Program-made: the position numbers and the translations under genes | Shown here: one piece after another, positions 12,645 to 24,213 of the stretch | Numbering within the stretch: the stretch's first letter is position 1 | Layout of the letters: each line of letters begins with the position of its first letter | Notes under the pieces: model-generated | Told to the model about the DNA's origin: nothing | The model's input: the letters and a program-made list of their open reading frames with translations, nothing else | Database searches by the model: none | NCBI GenBank assembly: GCA_003550325.1 | Contig: QKWP01000032.1 | Coordinates: 228,941 to 292,940 of the forward strand | DNA length: 64,000 bases | Direction: 5' to 3' | From: Gigaspora rosea | Taxonomy: Eukaryota > Glomeromycota > Glomeromycetes > Diversisporales > Gigasporaceae

Positions 12645-13122
12645 ACAGAAATAGGCAAATAAGCCATTAACATCTCTCAAATTATTGCGAAGTGATAGGA
12701 TATCACGTGATCGAAAAGAAGAGCAAGCACATGAACTGTCACTAATATAAGCTATTACAGGTAAGGCTCAAAGCATGTGAAAATCGGAAAATGGCGCAGG
12801 GAAGATCAAAGACAAATAGGGCGCTATAATAGGAATAGCGGGTAGGTTATGTATCACGTTTCTTGTGAAACATGAAATGTATCCAAACATCCCTACATTT
12901 CATGTTCCACAAGAAACGTACTGGTATACGCTTACATAACCTACCCACTATTGTAGCGCCTTATTTGTCTTTGATCTTCCCTGCGCCATTTTCGCCTTAC
13001 CTGTAATAGCTTATATTAGTGACAGTTCATGTGCTTGCTCTTCTTTTCGATCACGTGATATCCTATCACTTAGCAATAATTTGAGAGATGTTAATGGCTT
13101 ATTTGCCTATTTATAATTTCTG
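12645..13122. mobile_element. Fold-back MITE with ~200-bp arms
   Basis: The left arm begins CAGAAATAGGCAAATAAGCC. The right arm is its close reverse complement, ending GGCTTATTTGCCTATTTA then TTTCTG. The arms stay paired through GATATCACGTGATCGAAAAG, ATGAACTGTCACTAATATAA and GGTAGGTTATGT, leaving a short loop near 12,890. The arms are highly similar, so the insertion is young. It would form a very stable hairpin. Confidence 0.85.
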
Positions 13123-13361
13123 TAATTGGCATTTTAAAAATAAATATACAAGCCGGGTCAGCCACAAAACATCTTCGTGATGGGTAATTGGCATTTTAAA
13201 AACTAAATATACGTACAAATCCTGAAATCAATAAACAACTTAAGCAAATAAATATACAAGCTGGGTCAGCCACAAAACATCTTCAGGATGGGTAATTGGC
13301 ATTTTAAAAACTAAATATATGTACAAATCAATAAACAACTTAAGCATTAAATATAAATAAA
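13123..13361 (+). repeat. Direct repeats of a ~60-108-bp unit
   Basis: TAATTGGCATTTTAAAAA occurs three times (near 13,123, 13,185 and 13,290). It alternates with two copies of GGGTCAGCCACAAAACATCT and two of ATAAACAACTTAAGCA. Confidence 0.8.
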
Positions 13362-13495
13362 AAACCTCGATAATAATTTATTAATTGGGCAAATATATAC
13401 AATTATAAGGATATTTTATTATTTCTATTAATTTTTAAATAGCGAGAGCACTTGAGTTTCAGAGTTTCATGATTATCTGAAATTTTCAGCAATCG

Positions 13496-13587
13496 TTTTT
13501 ATTTTATTTTTATTTTATTTTTATTTTTATTTTTTATTTTATTTTATTTTTATTTTATTTTTATTTTATTTTTATTTTTTTTTTTGG
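13496..13587. repeat. TTTTATTTTA-type simple repeat
   Basis: About 90 bp of TTTTATTTTA and TTTTTATTTT units ending in a T-run and GGGGAAGCAC. It lies about 320 bp upstream of the start codon of the spliced gene. Confidence 0.9.
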
Positions 13588-13829
13588 GGAAGCACTAGGG
13601 TTTCGTCTTTCTTCAGTGGAATTTGAGGTTTCAGGGGCTTCGTCATTTTGGGATTTTGGGGCTTAGGTCTCGTTTTGCATCATCAAGCAAAAAAGGTTTC
13701 AACTAAAATTACATTATAATTAATATGTAACAGGTTAGTACAGTATATAGTAATACAGTACGATACAGCGCATTCTTTTCTAACTCCCGTTAAACCACTC
13801 AAGTGCCTAGTTTTCTGTTAATATTTTTC

Positions 13830-13838
13830 TATAAATAC
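13830..13838 (+). promoter_or_regulatory. TATA-like box upstream of the secreted-protein gene
   Basis: TATAAATAC lies about 75 bases before the ATG at 13909, a plausible distance for a TATA element followed by a short 5' leader. Position and sequence only. Confidence 0.4.
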
Positions 13839-13908
13839 AGTATTCATTTATTTTATCTTTTTTTCATCAATTCACATAGAAAGATATACGAACAAACATT
13901 TAATTAAA

Positions 13909-15121
13909 ATGCATACCAAAGTGTTTAAACTAGAATTGTTTTCGGTCTTAATTGTTCTATTGCTTAACATAAGCTGTTCGTTTGCCGGTCCAAAAGTATA
14001 TAAAACTCCCACATCAATTGGAAATTATGGTAAGTCATATTGATAATATTGGGAATAATTGATCGTATTCTATACTATACAATAACTATAAAATTTTTTT
14101 TTGGGTACTGTAAATTAAGAGTATCCACACGGTGTCTATATTCCAAGTAATTTTACTATTCCAGACGGAAATGTTTTTAAATTTACGTTATATTTAGCTG
14201 GATTTACCTGGTATTTGTGTAATCGTACTAGCGGCCAATGGATATTAGGTACGTACATATGTACTTATTTTGATAATTGTTTGATACGACTTGTATTGCT
14301 TATGATTTTATGTGATTATTAGATCAATATCGTTCAGTATATTTTAACAATAAAGAAGATATTAGCTTCTACCCCTATTCAGCCGTTGCCGAATTAAATT
14401 ACGCCAGAGGCATGTAATAAATAAGTAATATATATATATATATCTATATTATATATATATATCTATATATATTGATACTTTGAACCCATTAACAACTAAA
14501 TTCTGGTCAAAATTATAATTTTGAACAGAATTAAATTGCATTTCATTATTCCTTTGAATTCGATAAATTTTTGAATGATCGAACATCAATGAAAAAATTA
14601 TTCGAATATTTATTGAAAAAAGGAAGATAGTTTTTTTTAATATGCATTCGGATTTTAATCGCAATTCTTCATTTTATAACAATTTAGTCAGTTTCTTTTC
14701 AGCCATTCCAAAATTTGATACTTCAGCAGTGTCCATTAATTGTATTGCTTCTGAACCATCATATGATCCGAAGAAAGATGTTGATAATGAACTTTGTTTG
14801 AGTACGGTAATTATCATAATTCTATTATATAAACTCTTCAATATTTCTGATTAAAATCTATATCAAAATAAACAGAGCAATACAGGAGATGGAGCATTTT
14901 CAGATATTACCTACTTGATTCTTACAGAAGCTAAGGACGGAGCTCCACCACCAAATGAAGAATGTAAGTTAAAATAATTAAGGATAATATTAATTATATC
15001 ATTCTTTTATTTACAGCATTTTATATTATAATTATTAGGTGGAACGAAATATCCAGATGATTATATCTATTCTAATGTATTGACTGCAACTATCTTACTC
15101 TACCACAATGGGACACACTAG
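13909..15121 (+). CDS. Secreted DUF3455-like protein, six exons, about 203 aa
   Basis: Exons: 13909-14029, 14120-14248, 14323-14409, 14703-14806, 14876-14963 and 15039-15121. Coding length is 612 nt, including the TAG stop. Introns 1, 2, 4 and 5 are GT-AG (donors GTAAGT, GTACGT, GTAATT, GTAAGT). Intron 3 must use a GC donor (AG|GCATGT) to keep the frame. Residues 1-26 form a signal peptide: a Lys-containing start, a hydrophobic core (VLIVLLL) and a cleavage-like SFA-G site. The mature part has four Cys and three N-glycosylation sequons (NFT, NRT, NGT). The pattern (an FTWYLC strand, then GDGAFSDITYL, then APPPNEECG near the C-terminus) resembles the DUF3455 family of secreted fungal and bacterial proteins of unknown function. 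The family call is from memory of motifs, not a search. The exon phases all agree, which is strong support for the model. Role unknown; probably extracellular or cell-wall. Confidence 0.82.
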
Positions 15122-16793
15122 TACACGAAGTTCTATTTATAATGGCATAATTTGATTAATGTTTTAGATAAATAATATATAACTTGATTAATATTTATAA
15201 TTATATTAATGGGTATCTGTTTGACTATTGTACTAAATTTAGTACATTCAAAAAAAAATTAATTTTGAATTAATTATTTAACTAAATTTAATCAAATTTT
15301 GCCAAAATATATTTGAATATTAGAACTATCTTTTTGTACAATTTTAGTAATATTTATTAATAAAAATTTTGTATAGCTTACTCTTAAACTTGCTGTATTG
15401 TTCTAAAAATTTTCTGTACTAAATTTAGTACAGTATTAAAAAAATCAAGTATACAAAAACTTGTAATAAAATTAAAAAAATATATATATTTTTAGATTGT
15501 TTTGGATCCAATCTTGATTTTGGCTTGATTAAAAAAAATAAATAATAATTTTTTTAAATAGCTTAAATAAACCTGTTTAACAGTAACACATATCTAAAAT
15601 GGTTAGTAATTTTATATATTTTATATAAAGTAGACATGGGTATTATGGCGCAATTAAGTATTTTAGCTAATAATACTTGATGAATCGAATGATTTTGGTA
15701 CCATTTGATTCATCCATCAAGACAAATTGAACAGTACCAAAATCGTTTAATTCTAATTACTAGATCATAAGATATCGTTAATTACAATATGCAAATTAAA
15801 AAAGATAAATTATAATGCATATACCAATTATGGTGCACATACTTTTTTTCATGATCTATTGATCAGAATCGAATGATTTTGTTACCATTCGATTTGTCTC
15901 ATTGAGATGAATCGAATAGTACCAAAATTATGTGATTTTGACTGATACTTCCTGATACATCATAATTTAACCAAAATAAGCTGTGCAAAACAAATTTTAA
16001 AATTAACATAAAATCACATGAATAGCTTCTGATGGACCAGTCCGATTTTTATAAATTTACTACCAAAATAACCGCCTTGAAGAGGTGATTCCAACAAGCC
16101 CAGAATCGCTAAAATCCAATCATGGGATTATGGGACTGCTAAGTATTTTATATTGAATTTGATGAAAATTAGAATAGTTAAACTAATCTATTTTTATCAA
16201 AATAATAATAAAACTTTAACGATTCCATGATCCCATGATCAGATTTTAGCAATTTTGGCTTGTTGGAATCGGCTCTTCAAGGTGGTCATTTTGGTTGTAA
16301 AATTATAAAAATTAGACTAGTCCATCAGGGTTATTCATAATTTCATTAATTTTAAAATTTGTCTTGCGCAGCTTATTTTGGTTAAATTTAATATAACGAG
16401 AAGTATCAGTCAGAATCACATGATTTTGGTACCATTTGATTCGTCTCAATGAGTCAAATTGAATGGTACCAAAATCACATAATTCTGACAGATAGTTCAT
16501 AAAATGTTGCTGTACACTGCAATATTTTCATCGCTATAATATCTGTAATGATTATAAATTTTACTTTAATTGTAATATCTTGTGATACACTAATCAGAAT
16601 TCAACGATTTTGGCACCAATCAATTCATCTCACTGAGATGAATCATTTGGTACTAAAATCATATGATTCCAATCATAAAATATTGGCAATACACCATAAT
16701 TGGTAGTGTGCCGTAATATCCATATCTACTTTAGTAAACATAGTAAAACCATAGTAAAAAATTAGTAAATTTAAATTTTTTATAACTTCTTAT
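15122..16793. repeat. Intergenic with four palindrome copies and an inverted-repeat pair
   Basis: Palindromes of the TACCATTTGATTCGTCTCA family lie at about 15,685-15,770, 15,860-15,950, 16,405-16,495 and 16,590-16,685. Segments 16,020-16,140 and 16,205-16,330 are inverted copies of each other (GATGGACCAGTCC with GGACTAGTCCATC-like ends) and match the ends of the 8.1-9.9 kb element. No gene; the ORF at 16312 is a shadow. Confidence 0.65.
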
Positions 16794-17025
16794 CAGAGAC
16801 GATGATTTTCTGCGGTGCTATTAGGTCAATTCCATCTGTGCTAAAATACATAATCTGCGAATAACATTAATAAATTCTGCATAGTTTCCGTGGTATTTCT
16901 ATAGGTTCTGCGTGGTTTCTGCAATATTTTTTTTATTGAAATTTATATCATAAATATAAAAAAATTTTTTCAAATAAAAATTTAAATATATATAAAAAAT
17001 TTTTTTTTAAAAGCGTAATAAAAAT

Positions 17026-18958
17026 TTAAATACTATCACTAACGCTATTTAATCTATTTAAATCGTTGTTAAAATACAACATATTTAAACTTTGTAAACT
17101 TTCTTCACTTAAATTTTGCTGAGTAGTATCTAAAATTATATTAATTTGGAAAAACTTCTTTCTACCACACAGGAAGAAACCGGTAACCAAATATAATCAA
17201 GTGCAATTTCAGATAGACGGGGTAAAGAACTAGCCATATTAAGCCAAAATTCATCTAATGTAATTTCTTCAAGTACCGTATCATGTTTTAGTCCACAATA
17301 AATAGACCATTCATGTAATAGTTCATTCGACAGATTAGACAATTCATGTATGATTAAATAATTACGAATATCCTTCTTTGTAACATTACCAAGGTGAAAA
17401 AATTTTGGGTCGAATACTTGGCTTGAAGAAAATAAAGGCCTACCAGGATGAGAAGGAACATGAACAGAAAATTTCTGATATGCAACGTCAAAAGCACCAC
17501 GAAAAATGGGATAAAATTCAACTGGTTGAAAAGATTGTGATGAAATTAATGTATTCAGGTCCAAACCAAAATATTCGGCATTCATATTGGTTTCAATATA
17601 AGCAGTGAGTTGTTCGAGTTGGCTTTCAACCAAAGGAAATACGGGTTTTTCTTGCTGGAAAAAATCTAATATTTGTACGAATTTTTGTGAAAAAATACTA
17701 ATAAAGTTAATATAAATTACGGTAAGACCAAAATCTCTAGGATTCATTAATAATGATGTAATAGTATTTAATGCATCAGTTTTGTCAATCTTGCATTCGT
17801 CTTGAAAAAATGTTGGCCAATACATGATGTGATCCCTTGCGTACAAAATCATTCCAAACCAAGAATTCCATCTTGTTATAACAGGAAGTGGAACTTTTTT
17901 TGGTGAAGTTATTCCATGAAATCGTCGATGATCCAAATATCGACGACGACGTGCCGGGCTTCTCGAAAATGTGTCTTTAATTTTAGACATTAGTGTATTA
18001 ACCTTGGAAAAATGAGAATAAGTACGCCATGTATTACTATATTTAAAAAAAATTATATTTAATAATAGCTCTATTCTGTAAAGACTAGTGATGCAGTAAA
18101 ATTGTCCCAATAATTGTCGTACTAGTTACGGCTTAAGCCATAACCAGTTACAACAATTATTGGGAGCATCAAGAGCTAATTTAGAACAATTTGTAAAATT
18201 ACCCGATTAAGTTTAAAATGTGCGCACAACAAGGTATATGTACCACAACTATAGCATTACACTAAGCAAAACATCACGATAACATTTCTTCATATACGCA
18301 GCTGAGTCTGATACAAACACACGAGGAGAAGTAAATGGAATATCGTATTTTGAAAGAGCTTGATAAAGTGTTTGTCCCATTGTACAATTATTGACTTGTG
18401 TAAGAAAATCAACAGATACTAATTTTACATTATCTCTATATACAAATAGAGTATTGACTACACTTCGTGAACAGCTATCTGTTGTTTTATCCATGATAAC
18501 TGCTACCTGTTTTCTTTTAAATAAAGATTTAAGACTTTCAAAATGATTAAAAAAGACTGAGGGAAATATAATTGGCGTAATGTAGATGCTTGTGGAATCG
18601 ACCCGCCTTCTTTACAATACTTCTTTAAAAAAGAATGCAAGTAATTAATCTTTTCTATAGGTATATCTGCTGCTACGAATGATTCAATTAAGTCATTTAA
18701 AAAATTTTTTTTGACTCTGAAGATGACAAAGATGCGACAATAGTTTGTTGATGATGCTGCTTATTTTTATATAAAGTTTTATTCGCTTTGTGAACTTTGC
18801 TATTAAGATGGTCATCTACTGTTGATTTTCATGTCCAGTCATTGAATGGTCACAAAAATTACAAAACAGAATTCCATCATCGACTCTAAAATCATCTGGA
18901 TTATCTTGAACTTGAGTATAAACTGTGACTTTTGATGTTTTACTTTTTTTTTTTGCAT
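17026..18958 (-). pseudogene. hAT transposase, frameshifted
   Basis: DNA transposase of the hAT superfamily. Reading from 18958 on the minus strand: a Lys-rich start after an A-run; a BED-like zinc finger (FCNFC, then a D-H-x5-H arrangement) near 18,880-18,790; a middle region with RSVVNTLFVYRDN and the FVSDSA strand of the RNase-H-like core (18,490-18,250); HIPCCAHILNLIG just after; VITRWNSWF near 17,860; and the C-terminal dimerisation region (SSCVVERSFSK) near 17,140-17,180. The end NDLNRL precedes the stop at 17026. At least five interruptions are visible: in-frame stops near 18,830 and 18,195; frame changes near 18,250 and 17,140; and an off-frame A-run at the start. The longest surviving frame is 17136-18110 (324 codons). 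It cannot make full-length protein as read. Confidence 0.9.
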
Positions 18959-19145
18959 TATTAAAGTTAGAAATTAAGAAATTTTATAAGGTAAAAAAAT
19001 TTTTATTAAAAGAAAACTCTTCATCGCTTTTAATCTAATCTTTTTTATTTTAATTACTAATTTTTTTTTATCTCATCTTTTTTGTGAATTCGAAGCATCT
19101 TTTAGATTTTCAAACATACTATACATACTTCGCAATATATTCTTA

Positions 19146-19280
19146 TCGTAAAAACTTGAAATAATGGGCATTTGCATATTATTTTGATGTTCATGGCCGT
19201 TATTTCAAAACTAAGCATTTTATGTTTAAAGAATTCAATTTCGAAATAACGCCCATGCCCGTTATTTCGAGTTTTTACAG
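19146..19280. mobile_element. Small TA-flanked MITE nested in the hAT element
   Basis: Ends TCGTAAAAACTTGAAATAA and TTATTTCGAGTTTTTACAG are inverted repeats flanked by TA (19144-19145 and 19281-19282). Related to the 2700-3076 element by the ACTTGAAATAA subterminal words. It inserted after the hAT element. Confidence 0.75.
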
Positions 19281-19605
19281 TAACAATTTCTATTTATTAT
19301 ATATTATTAAATTACTTGCTATTTTTGGTTAGCAGCACCGGGCCAATAATAGATTAGAATTGCAAGGACTAAAGTCACGTGCTCACCCTACCCCACTTTC
19401 TGCAACAATTCTGTAGTAACTGCAACATTTTTCACATTCATCACCCTATTCCGTGATTTCTGCGGCATTCCGTGCAATGCAGAAAATCATCGTCTCTGCT
19501 TCTTATATACTGAACCAATTTTAATAAATTTACTATCACTAGTAAATGGGAACTGTTGTAAGTCCTAAGCAAAATTATTTCTGATTTAGCATTTTGTTTT
19601 TTTGT

Positions 19606-19850
19606 ATGATTTTGGTTTAAATAACCCGTTTTTGGTTCAAATAAACTCAGTTTGGTTCAAATAAACCTGTTTTGGTTTAAATAAACCTGATCTTGGCTCA
19701 AATAACCCTAAACTTGGTTTTTGAATCATCAAAAAAATCAATTCTTGGTTTAAAACCCTCAAAAAACTCTAGTTTGGTTAAAATAAACCTGGTCTTGGTT
19801 CAATTAAACCTAATTTTGGTTCAAATTTGTTTAATGAACCTGATTTGATA
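19606..19850 (+). repeat. Degenerate tandem repeat TTTGGTTYAAATAAACCT
   Basis: About ten imperfect copies of an ~18-22-bp unit containing TTGGTTTAAATAA and CCTG, all in the same orientation. No ORF of interest. Confidence 0.8.
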
Positions 19851-19868
19851 TAAGTTACCAAATTAAAG

Positions 19869-20150
19869 AGTCGTTTAAAGCAGTGTGCAATTATGTGATA
19901 TGGTGCCAATCAAATTGTTTGTTTTGATTAACCCTGATCAGCCCGACGAAGAAAAAAAGAAAAAAAAAAGTGAAAAATAAAAAAATACAAGAAATAAGTG
20001 TCAAAACCTACCTTGGAGCATTAACAAAAAATATCAGCAAAGCAATTTTACTATAAGATTTAACCTAACTCTAACCTTCAATTAACTCTTACCCTAACTT
20101 TAATTAAAAAGTCAAAATCATATGACTGCATCCTGCTTTAAACAACCCTA
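19869..20150. mobile_element. hAT-type MITE, GTTTAAAGCAG ends
   Basis: Left end AGTCGTTTAAAGCAG pairs with right end CTGCTTTAAACAACCCTA, and AATTATGTGA pairs with TCATATGACT inside. Perfect 8-bp duplication AATTAAAG (19861-19868 and 20151-20158). The 282-bp body is non-coding. Confidence 0.82.
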
Positions 20151-20158
20151 AATTAAAG

Positions 20159-20300
20159 TTTGTGTAATATTATACAACATTAGCAGTGTGTAGCCAAAAA
20201 TTATTTTTGTGAAAACAATACAATGGCCTTTTGTGTATTATAACTGCATCTCGCCCCAATCATATTATGCTATTGTATTACACAATATGCAAGTGGAGAC
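20159..20300. repeat. Fragment related to the 37-kb MITE
   Basis: Shares TAATATTAYACAAYATTAG, GTGTGTARCCAAAAATTATT and GCAAAAACAATGCA-like words with the right half of the element at 37052-37348. No ends are preserved. Confidence 0.5.
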
Positions 20301-20820
20301 AAACAGAAATTTCAAAGTTGTGTTTGTGATATTTTAATTACAAATGCATCGGAAACAATACTTTTGAAGTATCAAAAAGGTAATTTTTGTATCACTTTAT
20401 CTAGTAAATAAGCCTTCTTTGCTACGCTCAGAACAATTAGAATCAGAAAAATTAGCTCTACAACTTGATTAAAAATTTAACAAAATTTTATTAAATAAAT
20501 TTTTTGATATTTATAATTTAGTATTTTTAAGATCTTCTGTAACTCTATTCGCTAATTATTTGTACCAACAAATACACTAACATTTCAGAAGTAAATCACA
20601 AGAAAACAGTAGAAAAACCAAGAAAATATGCAACCTGACAGTTGTTATTTAGGGATACAGTTAACTAAGTATCTGCTAATAGCTTTAGAGTTTGTTATTT
20701 ACTGCAAAACTGGCACTTGTTATTTAGAGATAAAGTTTATAGACTATCTGCTGACAAGCTTAGAGTTTATTACTTACCACAACTTGAGAAGTCTTTAGTG
20801 GCCCTCTAATAAATATGGGA

Positions 20821-21225
20821 CTATATAGGAAGAACCACTGTCTTTATTATAGTTACAAGTGAACTTATTGGTGTCGTTAGTTTGTAAAAAATTTTTAAAA
20901 AGTGGGCATTTCGGCGTACCCCTCCAAAAGATCTACAGTATTTACTGCTCCCAAATAGAAAAGGACCTACTATATTGGATACAATTGCCACGAGAAGCTT
21001 GGGAACAAGTAATATAGAATAATGTGTGAGACTTATAGGAAAGCCACTAGACAAAGATTCTAGAAGCTCTGTGTGTTTTTTCAAGCAATCCAGTTTATAT
21101 GACTGCTTTTTATTTAACATACGGTGACCTGGGCCATTAGAAGGGACAAGATTATTGATATTGTTAACAATTTTTATTTCGAAGTTTGACAAATACAAGT
21201 TATTGTAACTTTGTTCAGCTAACAA
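20821..21225 (-). CDS. Unrecognised 134-codon ORF, doubtful
   Basis: The longest open frame outside the recognisable transposons and the spliced gene, in a stretch slightly less AT-rich than its surroundings. It has a central hydrophobic stretch (SILLVPKLLVAIVSNIVGPF) that could be one membrane segment. No signal peptide, no known motif and no supporting splice sites were found. It may be chance or a relic. Confidence 0.15.
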   Translation of the reverse strand: MLAEQSYNNLYLSNFEIKIVNNINNLVPSNGPGHRMLNKKQSYKLDCLKKHTELLESLSSGFPISLTHYSILLVPKLLVAIVSNIVGPFLFGSSKYCRSFGGVRRNAHFLKIFYKLTTPISSLVTIIKTVVLPI

Positions 21226-21974
21226 TTAGGCCTTATATAAAGATTGATAGTAGCAGAAGACCATCATGAAGCCAGAGTTTCTTCTTTCACTATAAGTTGT
21301 AATATATTATTTTTCTTTTCTTCTACATGTAATAATATTGAACTTAATAAATGAAAAAAGGCAAGGTCTTGGTTATAAAATGAAAAAAAAATAATTTAGT
21401 ATTTTTTAGCAGTACTTTTAGAACCAATTTTTTTTAAAAAATATTAATATAACTTTTGATAAGTATGTTGAATTTTTAAATATACCAAAATAAAACATAA
21501 ATATAGAATTATATATTAGATAAATTTAATTTAAAGTTATTAATACATACCAATTTTCAAAATTTAACTTTTAGTACTATACTAAATTTAGTACATTGTA
21601 ATAAATTTAGTACAGCAAACAGATACCTATTAATAATAAAATAAGACATAATTTGTTATTAAAACTGTATAGTGTTCTATAAGATTTTATATAATTTTCA
21701 TAAATGTTCATCTTCCTTATGATTATAATCATTTTCATAATTCTATACATACTTTACTTTAATTGATAATTTGCCAGTCAATCAGAGAATTTTCTATATT
21801 AAAATGTAATGCAAATCACATATAAAGCAAGCAGGGCAGGTTGGCATTGGACAATGTCCAAATAAATTGTAAAATTATTGGACATATGTCTAAATTGTCA
21901 ATTGGACATATGTCCAATTGTCCAATAATTTTATTGGACAATTTTAATAATATGATGACAAAAGTTGAAAATAG

Positions 21975-22435
21975 GTTACCCCCTGTCTTTTGGTCAAAAA
22001 AACTCAACAATGTCTTTGACCTAAAAATAAGCAACCTCATGATTGACAATAGTTGCTACATAGTAAAGTCCAAAGTTTACTATGCAATCAATTAAATCGC
22101 TTAAGCAAACTTCTTTAGGAGATCAAAATAAACTTATTTTAAAATTTTATTAGTATTGGAGAACTTTTTATTATTTGACTTTTGATTTTTATATTCGATG
22201 AAAAAATTAAAATTTTTTAAAAAAATATATTTGTTGAACATAAAAATCAAAAGTCAAATAATAAAAAGTTCTCTAATCCTTATAAAAATTTTAGAGTAAG
22301 TGTATTTTGATCTCCTGAATAAGTTTACTTAAGTGACTTTAATCGATTCACATAGTAAAATTTAGACTTTACTATATAGCAACTATCTGCGTTAACTAAA
22401 ATCGATTATATTTAAAATAAGCTACCCTGTTTTCT
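21975..22435. mobile_element. Long-TIR element, paralogue of 25438-25962
   Basis: Arms of about 200 bp mirror each other: AGTTGCTACATAGTAAAGTC pairs with GACTTTACTATATAGCAACT, and CTTTTTATTATTTGACTTTT pairs with its complement. The centre is near 22,205. The same arrangement is found inside 25438-25962. The 77- and 84-codon ORFs here are shadows. Confidence 0.75.
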
Positions 22436-22622
22436 TTATAATTTACCTTTATTTTAAAATTAAAAATAAAATCAACTATTGTTATTATTCTTTTTGAAAT
22501 ACAATTATTATAGTTTCTAAAATTCTGTTTGATTAATCATATTTCATTAGCCAATATCAAATATATTAATTGTAAAAAAAATAGAATTTAATTTGATTTA
22601 GTAGTATGAATATATATGTACA

Positions 22623-23269
22623 TATCCCTTGGATTGTAGTAGAACACAGCCAAATTTGCCTGCGTTTTTGCACTTTTTTAGCTCTGATTTACTTTTTTAA
22701 AATGCTAAAATAATTAAATAAAACTTTGTACAATTATATTTGAAAATAAGGATTACTTTTTTGCAAAATTAGTTTTTATATTATAAGAAATAAATTATAG
22801 TTATATATAAGCTGAAAATAGATAATTTTAAGAAAAAATTTTTTTAAAAAATTTTATTACAATTTTTCTGTGATCTTATTTAGTTTTAGTTTTAGAACTA
22901 TAGTTCTTAAGACAATATTGTAGTTTATATAAAGGATGACAACTTTCATTATTGCAACTTTAATGATTTACTTGTAAAAATTAAGACTTGTATTAGAAGT
23001 AAAGATTTTTTTTATAGATGGGAACATATAAAATTTGAAAAAATCTAAAGAAAAATTTTAATAGTAAAAATGCCAATACAAGAACTTTAAACATTTATTA
23101 TATTAAAGTTTACTAATGATTTTAAAAAAAATTTATAATAAAGTTACTAAAACAAAACTCAAAGAATATTTTTTACTTAGAAAAGATATGGCTAAAATCA
23201 ATATTTAAAATTTTATTAAAAATTTTAAAATACGCAGGCAAATTTGCCTGTGTTACAATCTAAGGGATA
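22623..23269. mobile_element. TIR element with TATCCCTT ends (copy 2)
   Basis: Left TATCCCTTGGATTGTAGTAG and right GTTACAATCTAAGGGATA are inverted, followed by paired AAATTTGCCTGCGT words. Same termini and interior word (GATGGGAACATATAAA) as 1978-2641. Confidence 0.75.
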
Positions 23270-23291
23270 ATAATTTTTATAATATTAATTA

Positions 23292-24213
23292 GTGTACTGC
23301 TATTTACACCATGGTTTTTGCTATTTGCACTATGGATTTCATGTAACATTAGATCATTAATCAACCTTTTCTATTTGCACCATGGTATAGTTACATGAAA
23401 ATTCGAAAAATCTTATTTGTACTTCTATATGTTGTTAATCTACAAAAAATGCGAGTTTTTATTGTTGCAGCATTAAAACGGTTCGAGGGTACATAAAATT
23501 GCAAAAATCTTATTCTGCACCTCTATATGTTGTTAATCTACAAAATGGCAAGTTTTTATTGGTGCAATATAAAAATAGTCCAAGGTTATACAAATTGCGA
23601 AACTCTAGCTTGCATTATGTCAAGGCCTTAAAAAATTAGGGTAAGGGTTGGCCCGCATTATAAAATTAGGGTTATGGTTGACCCGCATTATAAAATTAGG
23701 TTAGCAGGCCAACTAGATTAGGTTACCAAAATAAGACTTGTATAATATTACACAACATTAATGGCGCGTATAACTGTTAATTTACAAAAAAAGGCAAGTT
23801 TTTATTGGTGCAACATGAAAATAGCCCTGCATTATATTAAGGCCTTAAAAAATCAGGGTAAGGGTTGGCCCACATTATGAAATTAGGGTTAGGGTTGGCC
23901 CGCATTATAAAATTAGGTTAAATTAGGTTACTAAAATAAGATTTGTATAATATTACATAATATTAATAGCACGAGTAACTATTAATCTACAAAAAACAGT
24001 GAGTTTTTATTGGTGTAACATTAAAAAGTTCAAGGTTACACAAAAATTGTGAAAAAACTTGTTTACTTAGTATTAATAATTTACAAAAAAAGAAGTTTTT
24101 ATTGGTGCAACATAAATTATCATGGTGCAAATAGAAAAAGGTGATTGATAATCTAATGTTACATGAAATCCATGGTGCAAATAGCAAAAACCATAGTGTA
24201 AATAGCAATACCC
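23292..24213. mobile_element. MITE with TGCTATTTRCACCATGG ends
   Basis: Left TGCTATTTACACCATGGTTT and right AAACCATAGTGTAAATAGCA are inverted. A second inner pair is GGATTTCATGTAACATTAGA with TCTAATGTTACATGAAATCC. The interior contains two direct copies of a ~300-bp segment with the AGGGTTGGCCCGCATTATAA word. Same terminal family as 37052-37348 and 49616-51285. No clear target duplication. Confidence 0.75.

Larger units (their letters stand above)
16794..19498. mobile_element. Complete hAT transposon, 2.7 kb
   Basis: Ends CAGAGACGATGATTTTCTGC and GCAGAAAATCATCGTCTCTG are perfect 20-bp inverted repeats. A perfect 8-bp duplication CTTCTTAT flanks it (16786-16793 and 19499-19506). It contains a full-length, minus-strand hAT transposase reading frame, now broken, and a TA-flanked MITE at 19146-19280. 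Termini, duplication length and transposase type all agree on hAT. The perfect duplication suggests a not very old insertion. Confidence 0.95.

Noticed and set aside
13624..13690. Additional short coding exon or RNA in the GC-richer patch upstream of the gene
   Set aside because: No splice sites or fold fit. It is probably the promoter-proximal leader.
14449..14854. Overlapping ORFs 14449-14664 (minus) and 14642-14854 (plus)
   Set aside because: The first lies in intron 3. The second begins in intron 3 and passes through exon 4 in its true frame, but its ATG is not the gene start.
17405..17608. 67-codon plus-strand ORF at 17405
   Set aside because: Antisense shadow of the hAT transposase.
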